Assembly (NCBI GenBank): GCA_914767715.1
Contig: OU612070.1
Coordinates: forward strand, 6,713,501 to 6,777,500
Length of the DNA stretch: 64,000 bases
From: Membranipora membranacea
Taxonomy: Eukaryota > Bryozoa > Gymnolaemata > Cheilostomatida > Membraniporidae
Direction: 5' to 3'
Positions 12,870 to 24,010 of the stretch are shown here, in pieces. The notes beneath the pieces are model-generated. The model ran no database searches, was not told where the DNA came from, and saw nothing but the letters and a program-made list of their open reading frames with translations. Position 1 is the stretch's first letter, and each line of letters begins with the position of its first letter. Made by a program: the position numbers and the translations under genes.

Positions 12870-14289
12870 AATGCCTCATTGAAGAACTTTTGTAAGTTAC
12901 ACTTCATGCGTATCACTACCCTCTGATCCCATTTTCTCTTTTGCTGCACATACCATTTACTATTTATATAACATGGCAAGACAAAATCATTGCACCACCA
13001 ATACAGCAGACGGATGGTTCACAAACATGCCTTTAGTTGATATTTGCGCTAAGCAAAGGTCCAAAAATTTGCATCTTTGCAGGTCTAAACGAAGGTGGAA
13101 GATCAATATCAGTTTTATTCACATCATTTATGTGTGAGAAGTATACATTTCTTATGTTCAATTTATTTGGTTACTGGTAAGTGATAAATGACCAAGTTTA
13201 CTGCTGTGCCGTCTTCACCTATCTCTCTGCAAACCTCACACCATGTGAAAAATTCTATCATTCGATTATAGTGGATCAATGTAAAACATTGCAACACAGA
13301 AATTGTGAAGTGGCTTCTATACTAATCATTCCATCTTCTTGCCATTACCACTTCGCTCACTCATTATTCTGTCATGGTGGATATGCATACTATGCACCAA
13401 TCTCTAAGAAAAGGAGTTGTCCACTTACCTGACATTGGAGGATAACTCCTCAAATGAATCAGTTGACCAAACTGTACAATAATCACTCATTTAACTATGC
13501 TTTATATAGTGACATTATCAAGTGTTCATGACATAATGTCATATACAGAAGTCTGGATGTGCACCATGGCATGAAAATTTATCTGCACTCGCTTTGATAG
13601 TTCTATCAATGTAGTTTGTCTTTTCCTATCTAACAAAATAAAAAAATGGCAGCTCAGTTGAGGCTTTTGTCATCCAACAAGCCTGGGGGAAGGAAAATGC
13701 ACTTTCAGGGTCTTTCATAAACTGAGAGGAGCGACACAAACATATCAATTTTTTGGGTTTGCTAAGAAAGAGTGAAGTTTGGATGTAAAGGGACGCTAAG
13801 GACAAACAAAGACCTCACAAATCCCCAGGTATAGATTATATGTGTGTACATTGTATGTATTGCATACTATTGCTTTTGTCTGAAAGCACAATATGTATTG
13901 CTGTATGTGCTGCGCTGTATCATGTCACAGGTTAGCTTTGAGAAAGAAGGATAACTTGTGACAGAATTTGCGGCTATGTTGTGACCAAGCTGGCTGTGTT
14001 TCAAACAAACAATCTCATAGATATGTTTGGATGTGACATAGTAGATCCTGATTGCTTGGGTAAATCTGCATGGTCAGCTGAACAACTCATTTCTTAATTT
14101 GATTACTAAGTATAGAAAACATCATTAGCAGGCGAGAAAGCCACCGAAGTTTACCGAACTGAATTGTAGTGATTGTCTTGATTCTCTCTTGAAAAATTCA
14201 ATATGGTTACTGGGGGTGAAACCTTTGAGGGACATATTTTTTCTCCCCATGTGATATTTCCGTGTCCAATAATTTTCACATTGTTACAG
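12870..14289. other. No gene recognised
   Basis: A minus-strand stretch near 12850-12945 stays open and ends at a GTGAGT, but it overlaps the LINE endonuclease region and matches no family I know. The rest of the interval shows no exon with plausible splice borders and no repeat that I can match elsewhere in the window. Confidence 0.35.
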
Positions 14290-15285
14290 CTGACGACCGC
14301 AAGATTGATGTCGATCTGGGAAACACAGAGTTAAAGCGAAGGGCCGCTGATACCAGAGATAAGCCGGGGACAATCAGAACCATTGTACTACAAGATATGC
14401 CTGATGCCAATAAAACTGTAAGCTCATTCAAACTTATCTTCTCCTGCAAATTTAGGATCTGACTGAATAAATAAATAGTGGCGATAATTCATAGGGCTCA
14501 GATATTTCATGTTGTGAGAAGGATTACAAGGTGGCTCAGTCGGAAAAATCATTGGTTGTTAATGTCTGTGTCACAGGCGGTGCATCAACCTGTCTGCAAA
14601 TACCAAGTGTGCACAGATTTTACTGTCTCACCATCGAGTCTCCAAGAATTATAAATCAATGAAAATCTTTTCAGATGTCAATTGCCTTCTAACAAATCCA
14701 CATGAGGTTACAAATATATTGTACGTTGTATACTAAGGATACAATACATGAGAATGCTTATACAAAACAGTTAGATTCTATACCCACCTGTATCCAAGCC
14801 ATAACACTGAAAAAAGGAATGGAGGATAACTATCAGCCTCACTTTAAAACTGTGTTTTTTCGAAATATCTAAGGTCTATCATTTTTGTGAGGGAAAAATT
14901 AAAAAGAAGCCCGACTCCTAACCACTACACCACAATGCTACCCGAGCTTTCAATATGTCAATATGAAGGATACTGTTGTATTTTTTTATTATTATTATTA
15001 CAGTTATTGTTTTATTAATTTTTTTTCCTCATTTTTCAGGAATTTGTTTCCAACAACGCCTCAAGGAAGAGGAGAGCTAGAGCTCTGCAGCTTCCACCGC
15101 TCCCCCAAAATAGGGAGGTTATTGAAATCCCACACATTTTACGGCAGACAATTGGTGATGTACCGTTGCCATTCTTGCTGCATGATAATAGGACACAGGG
15201 AAGGCGGCTTATTATATTTGCTTCTCGACAATGTTTTGAAGTTGGTTACCCTAACCCTTGCATTTCAAGGCTGACAGCTTGCTAA
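14290..15285 (+). pseudogene. FLYWCH/MULE-transposase-type gene remnant (two exons)
   Basis: Exon 14290-14417 (acceptor TTACAG, donor GTAAGC) encodes DDRKIDVDLGNTELKRRAADT followed by RDKPGTI. Exon 15040-15285 (acceptor TTTTTCAG) encodes a basic stretch, then LPFLLHDN and RRLIIFAS, and ends at TAA. The phases fit at the join. Animal FLYWCH-domain proteins with MULE-type transposase domains have the same order: the post-FLYWCH 'KxRA..T...P..I' helix, a linker, then 'FLL.D......ILIFAT..NL..L'. The FLYWCH zinc finger upstream and the catalytic DDE region downstream are missing, so the frame ends where the transposase should begin. I infer a truncated, transposon-derived copy. Confidence 0.6.
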
Positions 15286-16695
15286 ATATACCTTGGTGTC
15301 ATTGTAGCGTAGCATGTTGGTTTTTTTCTAAAGATTTATATCCCCAAAAGGACTGACCTCAACATCAGAAGAACGGGAATCCAATTTACACCCTCTGCGC
15401 CTAATGAGACATTTTGTTTTAGCATTCAGACGGGTATGATCGTTAAAATAATTTACATATGATAGTAAAAAAGAAGATTGAAAAGACACAAATGGGTCTG
15501 GTGAGCTAAGGCTACAACAGTTATGTTACTTGCTGTCATTAAAATTCAGCATTAGTTCTTATTTATTAATTTGGTAAGTTGACCACATTATTTGGCTGCT
15601 TTAAATAAGGTGTTCTATTGTGCGATATTTGTAAGCATAATCTCTACTGCGTGATTTGAGCATAGGGACATTCCCTAATATGCTTGAATCGAAATAATCT
15701 ATTGGGGTGTTTTGAGCATAGGGAAAGCCATCGTTCGTAAGAAAACTATTACAGGTGTGTTTTTCAAGGTAGTGTCCAAGAATCCATTGAAAAATTCAGC
15801 AACAATTTTGACTCAAATTCTTTGATATGAAAATGATGAGCAACAATTTGAAATATAATATTGAGTAAAACTACCTTTATATTCAATGGATCCCTCAAAT
15901 CGCAATCCTATATCTAGTGAAAATATGACTAGTTATTGCTTTGGTTCAGGAGGTTCCTATATTTATCACAAATAATACGTAAATTTGTTGCAGCTACAAA
16001 ATTCATGAATTTTTTTACGATCAATATTAGCACCATTTACATGTCATAAGAATATGTTCAATAAGCAAACAATAATTAGCAGACAAAATTCCTTTGATTG
16101 CCCTCTCAATACTGGCATCATGTTAAGCAATAAATTGATTACATGAATTCTTGATGAGATAATTTGAGTTTGAAATATTGTTTTTAACTGGCTTCAAACA
16201 GCATGGCGATCTTATTTTCCTTAGTAGATAACTGTATATGACTGAATCACAGACAGCCTTGTGAACTTGAAGGATTATTAGATGTTTGTGTTTATTTTAG
16301 GTGTTTGTAAATTCCCCTAAAACTGACGAATCGACAAGCACAATGATAATTGATATATATTTGCCATCAAAACAATTGAATACTTTACATCATACAGCTT
16401 ACAGATGTCTTGATCTCAGCAATCCTTGTAAATAAGACAGGTTTACAATTCAGCTACGATGAAAATTCACAGCTCATATTACTCATATGGCAAGAAAGAA
16501 CCAGAAAAGTCATATGTCTGTTGAAATGTATCACCAGACCTGTCCATGAAGTCTACATTTTACATGATCCATTTGTGTTGATTTACTGAAATGCAGATCT
16601 GATTGCCTGATAGATATGTTCAAAGAAATAGGACATTTTTACACACAAAACAAAACATTGGGCTTTTTCAATCCTGCAGTCTCAGCATCATCAAC

Positions 16696-18049
16696 TCATT
16701 TGATATTTGAGGCATTTAATGACCTCTCACAGACATATTCGAGTTGAAAACTGCTGCATCCTACGTCATCCATCTTGAATGCGAATTCCGGTGCTGTCAT
16801 GCCTCGATATAGCACTAGACAAACCCCGTTTCCACTGGGCTCACCCGGAGCCCAGACATCACCTGATATCTCCGCCCCATTGCTCCACAGCCACGATCCA
16901 CCAACATTCATTCCATCTGTCCAGATTCCATTACCATCGCCATTCCATCCTGTCAATAGAAGTGGAAAATTTTTCGATAATAGTACAATAATCTTATAAG
17001 ATTTGCAGATGCTCTCCAGAATTAGGATTCGTTCAGTGAGCATAAGCTTCTGTTGGAATATGGAATTGCACCAACATTTATATGCAAATAATATGCTTCA
17101 CTTGCATTTGTCATTGTTTTCCTTATTGGTGGATGCTATTGACAGGAAATGTTTGAAATATTAGGTTGTCATGGAACAGATGCTTTTGTATATCATAGCA
17201 TTGTACAGGGCCGTAGTTTAGAAAAAATGGTAGGGGAGGCAAAAGTCTGAGGCGAGGCATCACCAGTAACCTCCTCCATAAGAAATTTGAGGCGTATAAT
17301 AAGCAAATGGAAGTCCAAGAGGGACTGATTCTGACATAGATTATTCAATTATAGTGTTTTTAGGCCACTATATTATTTAGTTTTCTAGGGGAGGCAGTGC
17401 CTCTTTGCCTCTCTGCCTCTCCTTGAACTACAGCTCTGTCGTATCATGGGAAATAATAGACCCATGATAAAGATTGTCAGATTGAAATATTATTGATCAT
17501 TCAGTGAGGTGGTGTGGTGAACATTACGAAAAGAATTGGTGGACAGCTGCAATGGACATGTCCCAAGAGACTAGTCTTGCATGACATCAGATTTTACATT
17601 TTATATTTAAACAGCAACAGGGGTCAGCAATTTTTATCCCTCTAGCCACATTGAATTTGAGCTGAGTTAAGAGAGTGACTTGACACATGTATGATAAATT
17701 ACCTGAATTTTATTGGTTAGTGTCAAGGAATGAATCAATAGATAAGATAAACATTGAAGGATCTTTTTGAATATTATACACTAGGATCGCTTGACGGAGA
17801 TGTTTCTTTGATGAATGGTCTAATAGAAAACCTTTATAGCTTTACCTCCAATGTTGTTTACAACAAGATTTCTGAATACATCGATCATCTCATCGCTGTT
17901 CCACATAGCCAAAGAGCCTCCTTCATTCTGACAACTTGTTTGAGCATCATCCCTGCTTACAGGTGTCCCAAACAACTTGATGCAAGTGTTCCTCACTGAG
18001 ACGGAGAACCAATCATCCTCAGAGTCACACACTGCTATCTGGGCTTCAA
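16696..18049 (-). CDS. Secreted C-type lectin, copy 1 (partial gene: two C-type-lectin exons)
   Basis: Exon 18049-17846 (204 bp) encodes the N-terminal half of the C-type lectin domain, with CDSEDDWF and TSCQNEGGSLAMWNS. Exon 16949-16696 encodes the C-terminal half: WNGDGNGIWTDGMNVGGSW, then PGEPSGNGVC, KMDDVGC and EYVCE. The four conserved lectin cysteines are present. The splice phases are the same as in the complete paralogue at 21.2-23.1 kb. The sugar-site triad reads EPS instead of EPN. The frame is open through both exons, but no signal-peptide or PAN exon is found upstream (18.1-21 kb), so the gene may be 5'-truncated or use a different first exon. The flanking intron carries a MITE. 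Confidence 0.75.
17206..17438. mobile_element. hAT-like MITE (CAGGGCCGTAG...CTACAGCTCTG)
   Basis: The ends are inverted: CAGGGCCGTAGTTTA with GGGGAGGCAAA inside on the left, and GGGGAGGCAG...GCCTCTCC then GAACTACAGCTCTG on the right. A second near-full copy is at 53323-53550, with pieces at 9589 and 10600. The empty site is visible in the lectin paralogue arm near 27630, where 'aacattgtatcatggg' (read in complement) is uninterrupted. The target duplication is eroded. Superfamily is inferred from CAGGG-type termini. Confidence 0.75.
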
Positions 18050-18604
18050 CTATAATCAGAATCAAATAAACATGTTTAAATATTTCACTCAACAATTCTT
18101 TAAACTTTGATAAACATATTAATAATTAACCATTTTCAACATATAATATTACAAATGGCTTTTTTAAACTAGAGCTAGTATAATTGATTAGCTTCACTAT
18201 ACAACTAGCTATATAGCAATATAGCTATAAAAAAGCTATAAAACCATCACAACTAGAATATAGGCTAAAATAAGCAATTCTAGTTTATCTCACTCTCACA
18301 TGCACCCTCCACACCAAACTCTCTTAATACTCAACTATTCTACTCATTACGGCATGTAACTATGTCGAAATTATGACCACGGCGTCAGGTGCTAAGGGTT
18401 TCATTCCCATAAAAAAAGGTCGGGTACCCCTACATCCTAGTCTAAAATAACGAGGGGGTAAGCACGTGAGCATTAAATTGTCAAAATCACGCAGCCAACC
18501 TTTCATATTTTAAAAATAGCCCTGTCATTCAAAATTATAATCAAATGAGCCTATCTGTCAGTCATAATAATATGATAATATTCAGATAATCGAAAGACTA
18601 CCTC

Positions 18605-18720
18605 AGGTGCTCCACCCATCGGCCCATCTTTGTGTAGCGTCTAATGCAGGCAATATTGCGCTTGAGTCATTGGGGTTTGATACAGCAATGTAAAAAGAAG
18701 TGTCATATGCATACTTGACA
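18605..18720 (-). mobile_element. LINE reverse-transcriptase fragment (YADD box region)
   Basis: The minus strand encodes KYAYDTSFYIAV followed by a helix ending in RWADGW. This resembles the 'KYADDTSV...W...N' region of jockey/CR1-like RTs. The catalytic YADD reads YAYD. Only about 40 residues are recognisable. Confidence 0.5.
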
Positions 18721-18750
18721 TAGAAGCACATCTATCCTGAGAGAGCAGGT

Positions 18751-19779
18751 GGCATTAAAAGGCCCAGTTCATAACTCTGCTATGTGGCCGCAGCCGTCAC
18801 CAATCACAGCACAATCTAGTGTCTGGCATTATTTCTTGTTCTTGTTCTTCTATAATGTTTGGTGTGTTTAATCATGTCTCATGCCCACCTCTTGTCTACA
18901 GTAAAAAAACAAGTCACACTTTTCAAAAATGATACGCGATAGGGAACAAATAGGGTTGTATAAAGAGAGAAAATAGGAGGAATGTGATTGAAAATTGCAC
19001 AAATAACACAGGTTACGAAAAAAAAGTAATGGGACATTTTCAAATCATGACAAAGTCAGATTTTGACCTTGCTCCAAGTTATTCTGTCTGAAAGGAGCTC
19101 CTTTCCATTTGTAGAATATATCCAATTACACGGGTCTCTATAACCCAGCTGTCTACAGAGAGTCCATGGGCATAAGATATTACTGCTGCTCCAAGTTGTT
19201 TAGGCTAAATTGAGTGCTCCAACTAAGGTCGCCCCTTGTTGAATTCAAAAGTTTGGCAACAGACTCTGATTTAGTATGAGAAGGTGATTTATATAAAATG
19301 TGGAATGATACATTGGAACTACGTGATGAATTTGCTGTTGGATTCCACTGATGTTGTTCACCTTTGTTCACCTTTCACCGCCATGTCCTGATGTTGTGGC
19401 TGTAGAATAAGTCTTAGCACTGTATTCGAAGAATATGAAACAATTTCTTCTGTCGGCTTGAACATCTTTGGAAAAGAAATGACATTCATCATCAGAATGG
19501 TTGTTTCTATATTTTCAGAGATAAATTGTATGACTCATTTTTTGAGACCCATTATATTCTTTGAAACAAGAAATGCTCCTTTTGACCCGCTGGCATTCGA
19601 TACACGAGTGAGCCATCTCTGAATTAGGGTTTATTTATGCCATAAATATCACATCGAGTAGGATCTTTTCCCAATGTACAATTCTGTTTGATTATTTAGA
19701 ACCGAGTTATTGATGATTAAAGTACTGTTTAAGCTATTAATTAACTTCTGGAGTGCCTTGCATCACTCAAACCGTATAA
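18751..19779. other. No gene recognised between the divergent lectin copies
   Basis: This is intergenic space between lectin copy 1 (minus) and copy 2 (plus). A 63-codon minus-strand frame at 19180-19371 has no splice context or family match. Confidence 0.35.
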
Positions 19780-20490
19780 CCCTAGACTGCATCGCAAAGC
19801 CGGTAAAAATTGTGATATCCGATCAGCACTAAGATTGCATATATAACTATACCAAACAAATATGGTAGCAAAAAAGGTGATCTATCTAGTAATATACAAC
19901 CAGCTAAAATCAACTCGCTTAACCCTTCTATACATTTGCTCCCTGCACAAGCTTCTCCCTTAGAGCCTGGGAAGTTTGCATTGTTCATCAAAGATATAAA
20001 CTGATTGACATTGCAGCTGGGGACATCAGTAAAGTAATTTCCTTGATACGCTGTAACAATCAATATCCATTTTACAAGAAGAAATTACTCTAGGAAATTG
20101 AAGAGAAGCTGTCAATGAACTTCATTAGTATGCAATGTCCGAAAAGCAGACAATGACATTTTAGCCTTTATTTTGATAAGTGTTTTGTTTCCATTTAATT
20201 ATTTATGGGAGCAATGCGATTTATCACCTTTAGATATAAATTAGGTATAAGTTGTTGCAAAGTTGTGGTCAAGTTATTTAAAGGTCATGCTGCAGAAAAA
20301 ACTTATTTGCTTTTGCCAAATCAATATCCAACTGTAAACATATAATTTCATGTTTATTTTTAAATAAATCCCACCTAAAGTAAACATCAATGTGTTTCTG
20401 CCTCTTAAGATGTTAAGGAGTGCAAATAGCAGTAGGATTACTTTGATGCATGTGTTCCTGAGATCACTGTAGTAAAGGTCAACATAACTT
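19780..20490. repeat. Direct repeat, copy 1 (partner 20640-21200)
   Basis: Two adjacent blocks share order and sequence. 'tccgatcagcact' is followed by 'gattgcatatataa' near 19820 and 20690, and 'atatggtagcaaaaa' near 19860 and 20730. 'gcctctt(a/g)ag...ttaaggagtgcaaa' appears near 20400 and 21125. The second part recurs a third time near 26105-26300, upstream of lectin copy 3, so this was the upstream region of the duplicated lectin gene. Confidence 0.75.
19782..20050 (-). CDS. Possible C-terminal exon: Cys-containing segment plus one membrane span (unrecognised)
   Basis: The minus strand is open from an acceptor (TGTTACAG, next to 20050) to a stop at 19782. It encodes about 88 residues: an aqueous segment (DVPSCNVNQFISLMNN...GEACAGSKCIEGLSELILAGC), then a strongly hydrophobic stretch LLPYLFGIVIYAILVLIGY and a short tail. 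That would suit a type-I membrane anchor. A decayed copy without an open frame lies at about 20650-20955, so selection on this frame is uncertain. I do not recognise the family and see no partner exon. Confidence 0.3.
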
Positions 20491-20639
20491 GCCACTATTC
20501 TCCCATCATCTTTTAATATTCTGATATAGAGGCCATAAATAGTGCATCGAGTAGAAGCTGTTCAAGCACTGATCCACCTGAGTCTGTTCCCAATGTACAT
20601 TGTCAGCATTTTAGTTTATATCTATCCTTTGCATCATTC

Positions 20640-21200
20640 ATGCCATTTAACGCTAGACTGCATCGGAAAGCAGCTAAAAATGTGACATCCGATCAGCACT
20701 ATGATTGCATATATAATTATACCGAACAAATATGGTAGCAAAAAGGTCATTTACCTAGTAATATGCAACCAGTTGAAACCGATCCCAGTTCATTTTTCTA
20801 GACAATATAACTGCCCTATAGCCTTGGGAGTTTGAATTGTTTATCAAAGATATGAAATTATTGACAGATTGAAAGTGATTTCGTTGATATGATGCACCAA
20901 TCGATATGCAATTTAGAAGCAGAAATTACTCAAGGAAATAGAAGAGAAGCATCAATGAACTCCATGAATAGGCCAAATCCGAAAAGGAGACAATGAGTTA
21001 TCTAAAGTCACGCTTCAGAAACAATTTATTTATGTTTGTAAAATCAATATTATACTGCAAGCATATACAATTTCATATTTTATTTTTAATAAATTCACCT
21101 AACATAAACAGCAATATGTTTTTGCCTCTTGAGGCATTAAGGAGTGCAAACAGCAGTCAAATATACTTTAATGCTTCCGAAAGATTTTACAGTTATTAAG
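20640..21200. repeat. Direct repeat, copy 2 (upstream region of lectin copy 2)
   Basis: Partner of 19780-20490, diverged by substitutions and indels. It ends immediately before the start codon of lectin copy 2, so it presumably includes that gene's promoter. No TATA or initiator element can be assigned with confidence. Confidence 0.7.
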
Positions 21201-24010
21201 GCAGCAAAGATGCTGTTGGATAGCTCAATAGCTGTGTGTGTATCTCTTGGGGTAAGTCACCTGAAAAAGTTGAAGATTTACAAATGATCTTTACAATTAA
21301 ACAGACAAACACAACAGGAAACTAATAGTATGAAGATAAATTCATTTCATGACTACACATCAGATGTCATTTTTTTCTCATCTTCTCACCTATACAGCAA
21401 GCAAAGTTTTAGAATGATGTATATGTTAATGAAATGAAGTGAATTATTCTTATTTTGAAATTATTTCGTAATTCGGCTGTTTCATGAATGGAAGGGGGAA
21501 ATGAAATAACAGTGAGTGAAACACTGCTGCTTCTTGCTATTTTGTAGTACAGAATGATAGTTGTCTTGGAAATAATTTCAAGTTTTTTGATGTTTTTATC
21601 TAGTTTCTACATGTGTCAGCGACATGTCAGATGGTATCTACTGTGGCAGGATCGTCATTTCTTTTGTCACAGCTCTGTATGGGACAAGAAGGCATTACTG
21701 AGACGTCACAGAATGTGACCCTGATACAATGTGCTCTGATATGTAGTATGAGCACCTCTTGTGTAGCCTTTGGGTACCAGAGAGACAGTCGGATGTGTCG
21801 CCTTGGAGTGAATGTTACAGAATCTGTGATAGACAGCGCACACTGTATAGCAGGAGAAATGGTCTACATTTCAGGTGAAGCATTTTATTAACACTAGCTG
21901 TAGTTTAAAAAAGCCATTTGTATTAATGTGTAGGGAATAGTTTGCTATGTATATGTTCATCAAATTTTGAAGAAACTCTAGGTGGAAATAACTGAACATG
22001 TTTATAACATTCATGTTTTCTTATTATAGTTGAAGCTGAGATATCAGTGTGTGACTCTGAGGATGATTGGTTCTACATCTCGGTGAGGAACACTTGCATT
22101 AAATTGTTTGAGACATCTGTAAGCAGGAATGATGCTCAAACAAGCTGTCAGAATGAAGGGGGCTCTTTGGCTATGTGGAACAGCAATGGGATGATAGATG
22201 TATTCAGAAGCCTTGTCGAAAGCCACATTGGAGGTAAGGTTTTCCAAAGATTTTTATTGATTCATTTTTGTCAAAGAAGCAGACAACAATTTTTTTCATC
22301 TCAGAAATGAAAACGTGGGTTGGTGTATCAATTGAAAATATCTAATATCTAGAACCAGGTTTATGTACCAGCTACTAGTTGTCCTTCTCTGCAACAAAAT
22401 CCTGAAAATTTAGGCATTGTGAAGAGTATTTGTGTTCATAAACTTCTCAAGTCGAAAAACAGCTGTCCACCAATTCATTTTTTAAATTTCACCTCATCAC
22501 CTCAAAGCATGTAGGAGTAATACTTAATAAACTGACATTACACCTGAGTCTATTTGAAGGGTTAATGTCTTACCTGATGAAATAAAATAGATAGATGATA
22601 AAATGATATAATATGCAAATACATAATTCTTTTCCATTGCAACCTAACTATTCAAATAATTCCTGAGAACAGTAATCCACAAATCAAAAAGAAAAAATGC
22701 AGGCCGAAGTGGAGCATATTAATGGCATATCCATGTAAGAGCAATTCAGTATTCTTACAGAAACTTATTCTCACTGGAGGAATCCTAACTCTTGGGATAT
22801 TTTTTTTTTTTCGAAAAGTTATTGTACTTTGGAAAAATCTTACGCTTCTATTGCCAGGCTGGAATGGCGATGGTAACAATGTTGGAGATGGAATCTGGAC
22901 TGATGGAATGAAAGTTGGTGGATCGTGGCTGTGGAGCAATGGTGAGGAGATATCAGGTGATGTCTGGGCTCCGGGTGAACCTAATGGAAACGGGGTTTGT
23001 CTGCAGCTTTATAGGGGCATGCCAGGACCTGAATACTCATTCAAGATGGATGACTCGGAATGCAGTAATCAAAATGAATATGTCTGTGAGAAGTTAGGTC
23101 ATTGAATGCACACGCGGAGGTGAAGGTTTGGCTAGAGGATTCAAGTAGCTGTGTTTTGTGTTGTGTGTTTTATATTGAATGTCATATTTCCTAAATCTGA
23201 GCCTGGTGTCAACTTTCAATTTCATTACCTTTCTTTTTTATCGGAAGGAATGCATTTCCACATCCGACTAACAGGAAATGAAAGATCAAAAGGAGACAAT
23301 CACGTCTGCATTTCAGTAAGTGACACAAATGGATAATGCAAAATGCAGACTTTATGGACAGGTCTGGTGATACGTTTAAATGAGACTTAATAATTTTCTG
23401 GTTCTGTCTTTTCATATGAATAATGTGAATTGTGAATAATCATCATAGCTGAATTGTAATTCTATTTTATTTTTAATTTGTGTCTGAGCTCAAAACATCT
23501 GGAAGGTATTTTGTTGTTTGATGGTAAATATATGTTACTCATTCTTGTGTTTGTACAATTCATCAGCTTTAGTGGAGTTTACTAATACTTAGATAAAACG
23601 AACAAGACTGTCTTCTATTCAGTCAAATGCCGTTATCTACTAAGAAAAAAATAAGATTGCCAGGCTGTCTGAAGTGAGAACTAGAAAAACCAATACATCA
23701 AGGTCACATTAACTCATCAAGAATTAATGTAATCATTTTTTGTTCAATGCGATGCTGGTTATTGATAGGGCTATCAAACAAATTATGTCGGTTATGTATT
23801 TTATGCTAATTTAACACATCATTATGACAGGAAAAAATGTGCGAATATTCATAATAAATAATTCATGAAATTTTGTAGCTGCGAACAATCTTACATGTAA
23901 TACAAATACCTAAATCATGTCACCTGTGATAAATATAGGAACAGCATGAACTCAAGGTCAGATGCAACAATAACTAGTCATATTTTGAATCTAAAAAGGA
24001 TTCCTTCGAC
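21000..24010. repeat. Segmental duplication arm 2
   Basis: Contains lectin copy 2 and its 3' flank. About 22.0-24.0 kb matches arm 1 in inverted orientation, and 21.0-23.1 kb matches arm 3 (26.1-28.1 kb) in direct orientation, introns and untranscribed flank included. Beyond about 24.0 kb the similarity stops. Confidence 0.7.
21210..23105 (+). CDS. Secreted PAN/C-type-lectin protein, copy 2 (apparently intact)
   Basis: Four exons, all in phase. Exon 1, 21210-21251, begins at ATG and gives MLLDSSIAVCVSLG; with FLHVSA from the next exon it makes a signal peptide. Exon 2, 21604-21874, is a PAN/apple-like domain (IQCALICSMSTSCVAFGY, then CRLGVNV) ending before VEAEIS. Exon 3, 22030-22233, is the first half of a C-type lectin domain (TSCQNEGGSLAMWNS). 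Exon 4, 22858-23105, is the second half (WNGDGN, GIWTDGM, PGEPNGNGVC, KMDDSEC, NEYVCEK) with stop TGA. The product is about 253 residues with no membrane span, so it should be secreted. The EPN triad is the mannose/GlcNAc-type Ca2+ and sugar motif of C-type lectins; the usual WND is MDD, keeping the Asp. The role in innate recognition is inferred from family. Confidence 0.88.

Larger units (their letters stand above)
15350..18050. repeat. Segmental duplication arm 1 (inverted relative to arms 2 and 3)
   Basis: Read in reverse complement, this block matches 22.0-24.0 kb and 26.9-29.47 kb, in coding and non-coding parts alike. Examples are 'ggaatccaatttacaccctct' near 15380 against its complement near 29420, and 'gaaaatatgactagttatt' near 15920 against 23970 and 29020. 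It carries lectin copy 1. Compared with arm 3 it has gained the MITE at 17206-17438. Confidence 0.75.

Noticed and set aside
12746-12979. Exon ending in a strong GTGAGT donor, possibly PDS5 N-terminal
   Set aside because: It overlaps LINE endonuclease motifs (AVYRHP, GDINIDLNP) on the same strand and does not resemble any PDS5 segment I can recall.
14520-14660. tRNA-like 'ggtggctcagtcgg' start
   Set aside because: No convincing B box at tRNA spacing and no cloverleaf; too weak to call even as a SINE.
14905-14946. tRNA-like A-box stretch (TGTGGTGTAGTGGTTAGGAGTC) on the minus strand
   Set aside because: Only the first third of a tRNA is recognisable; no B box follows, so at most a SINE head fragment.
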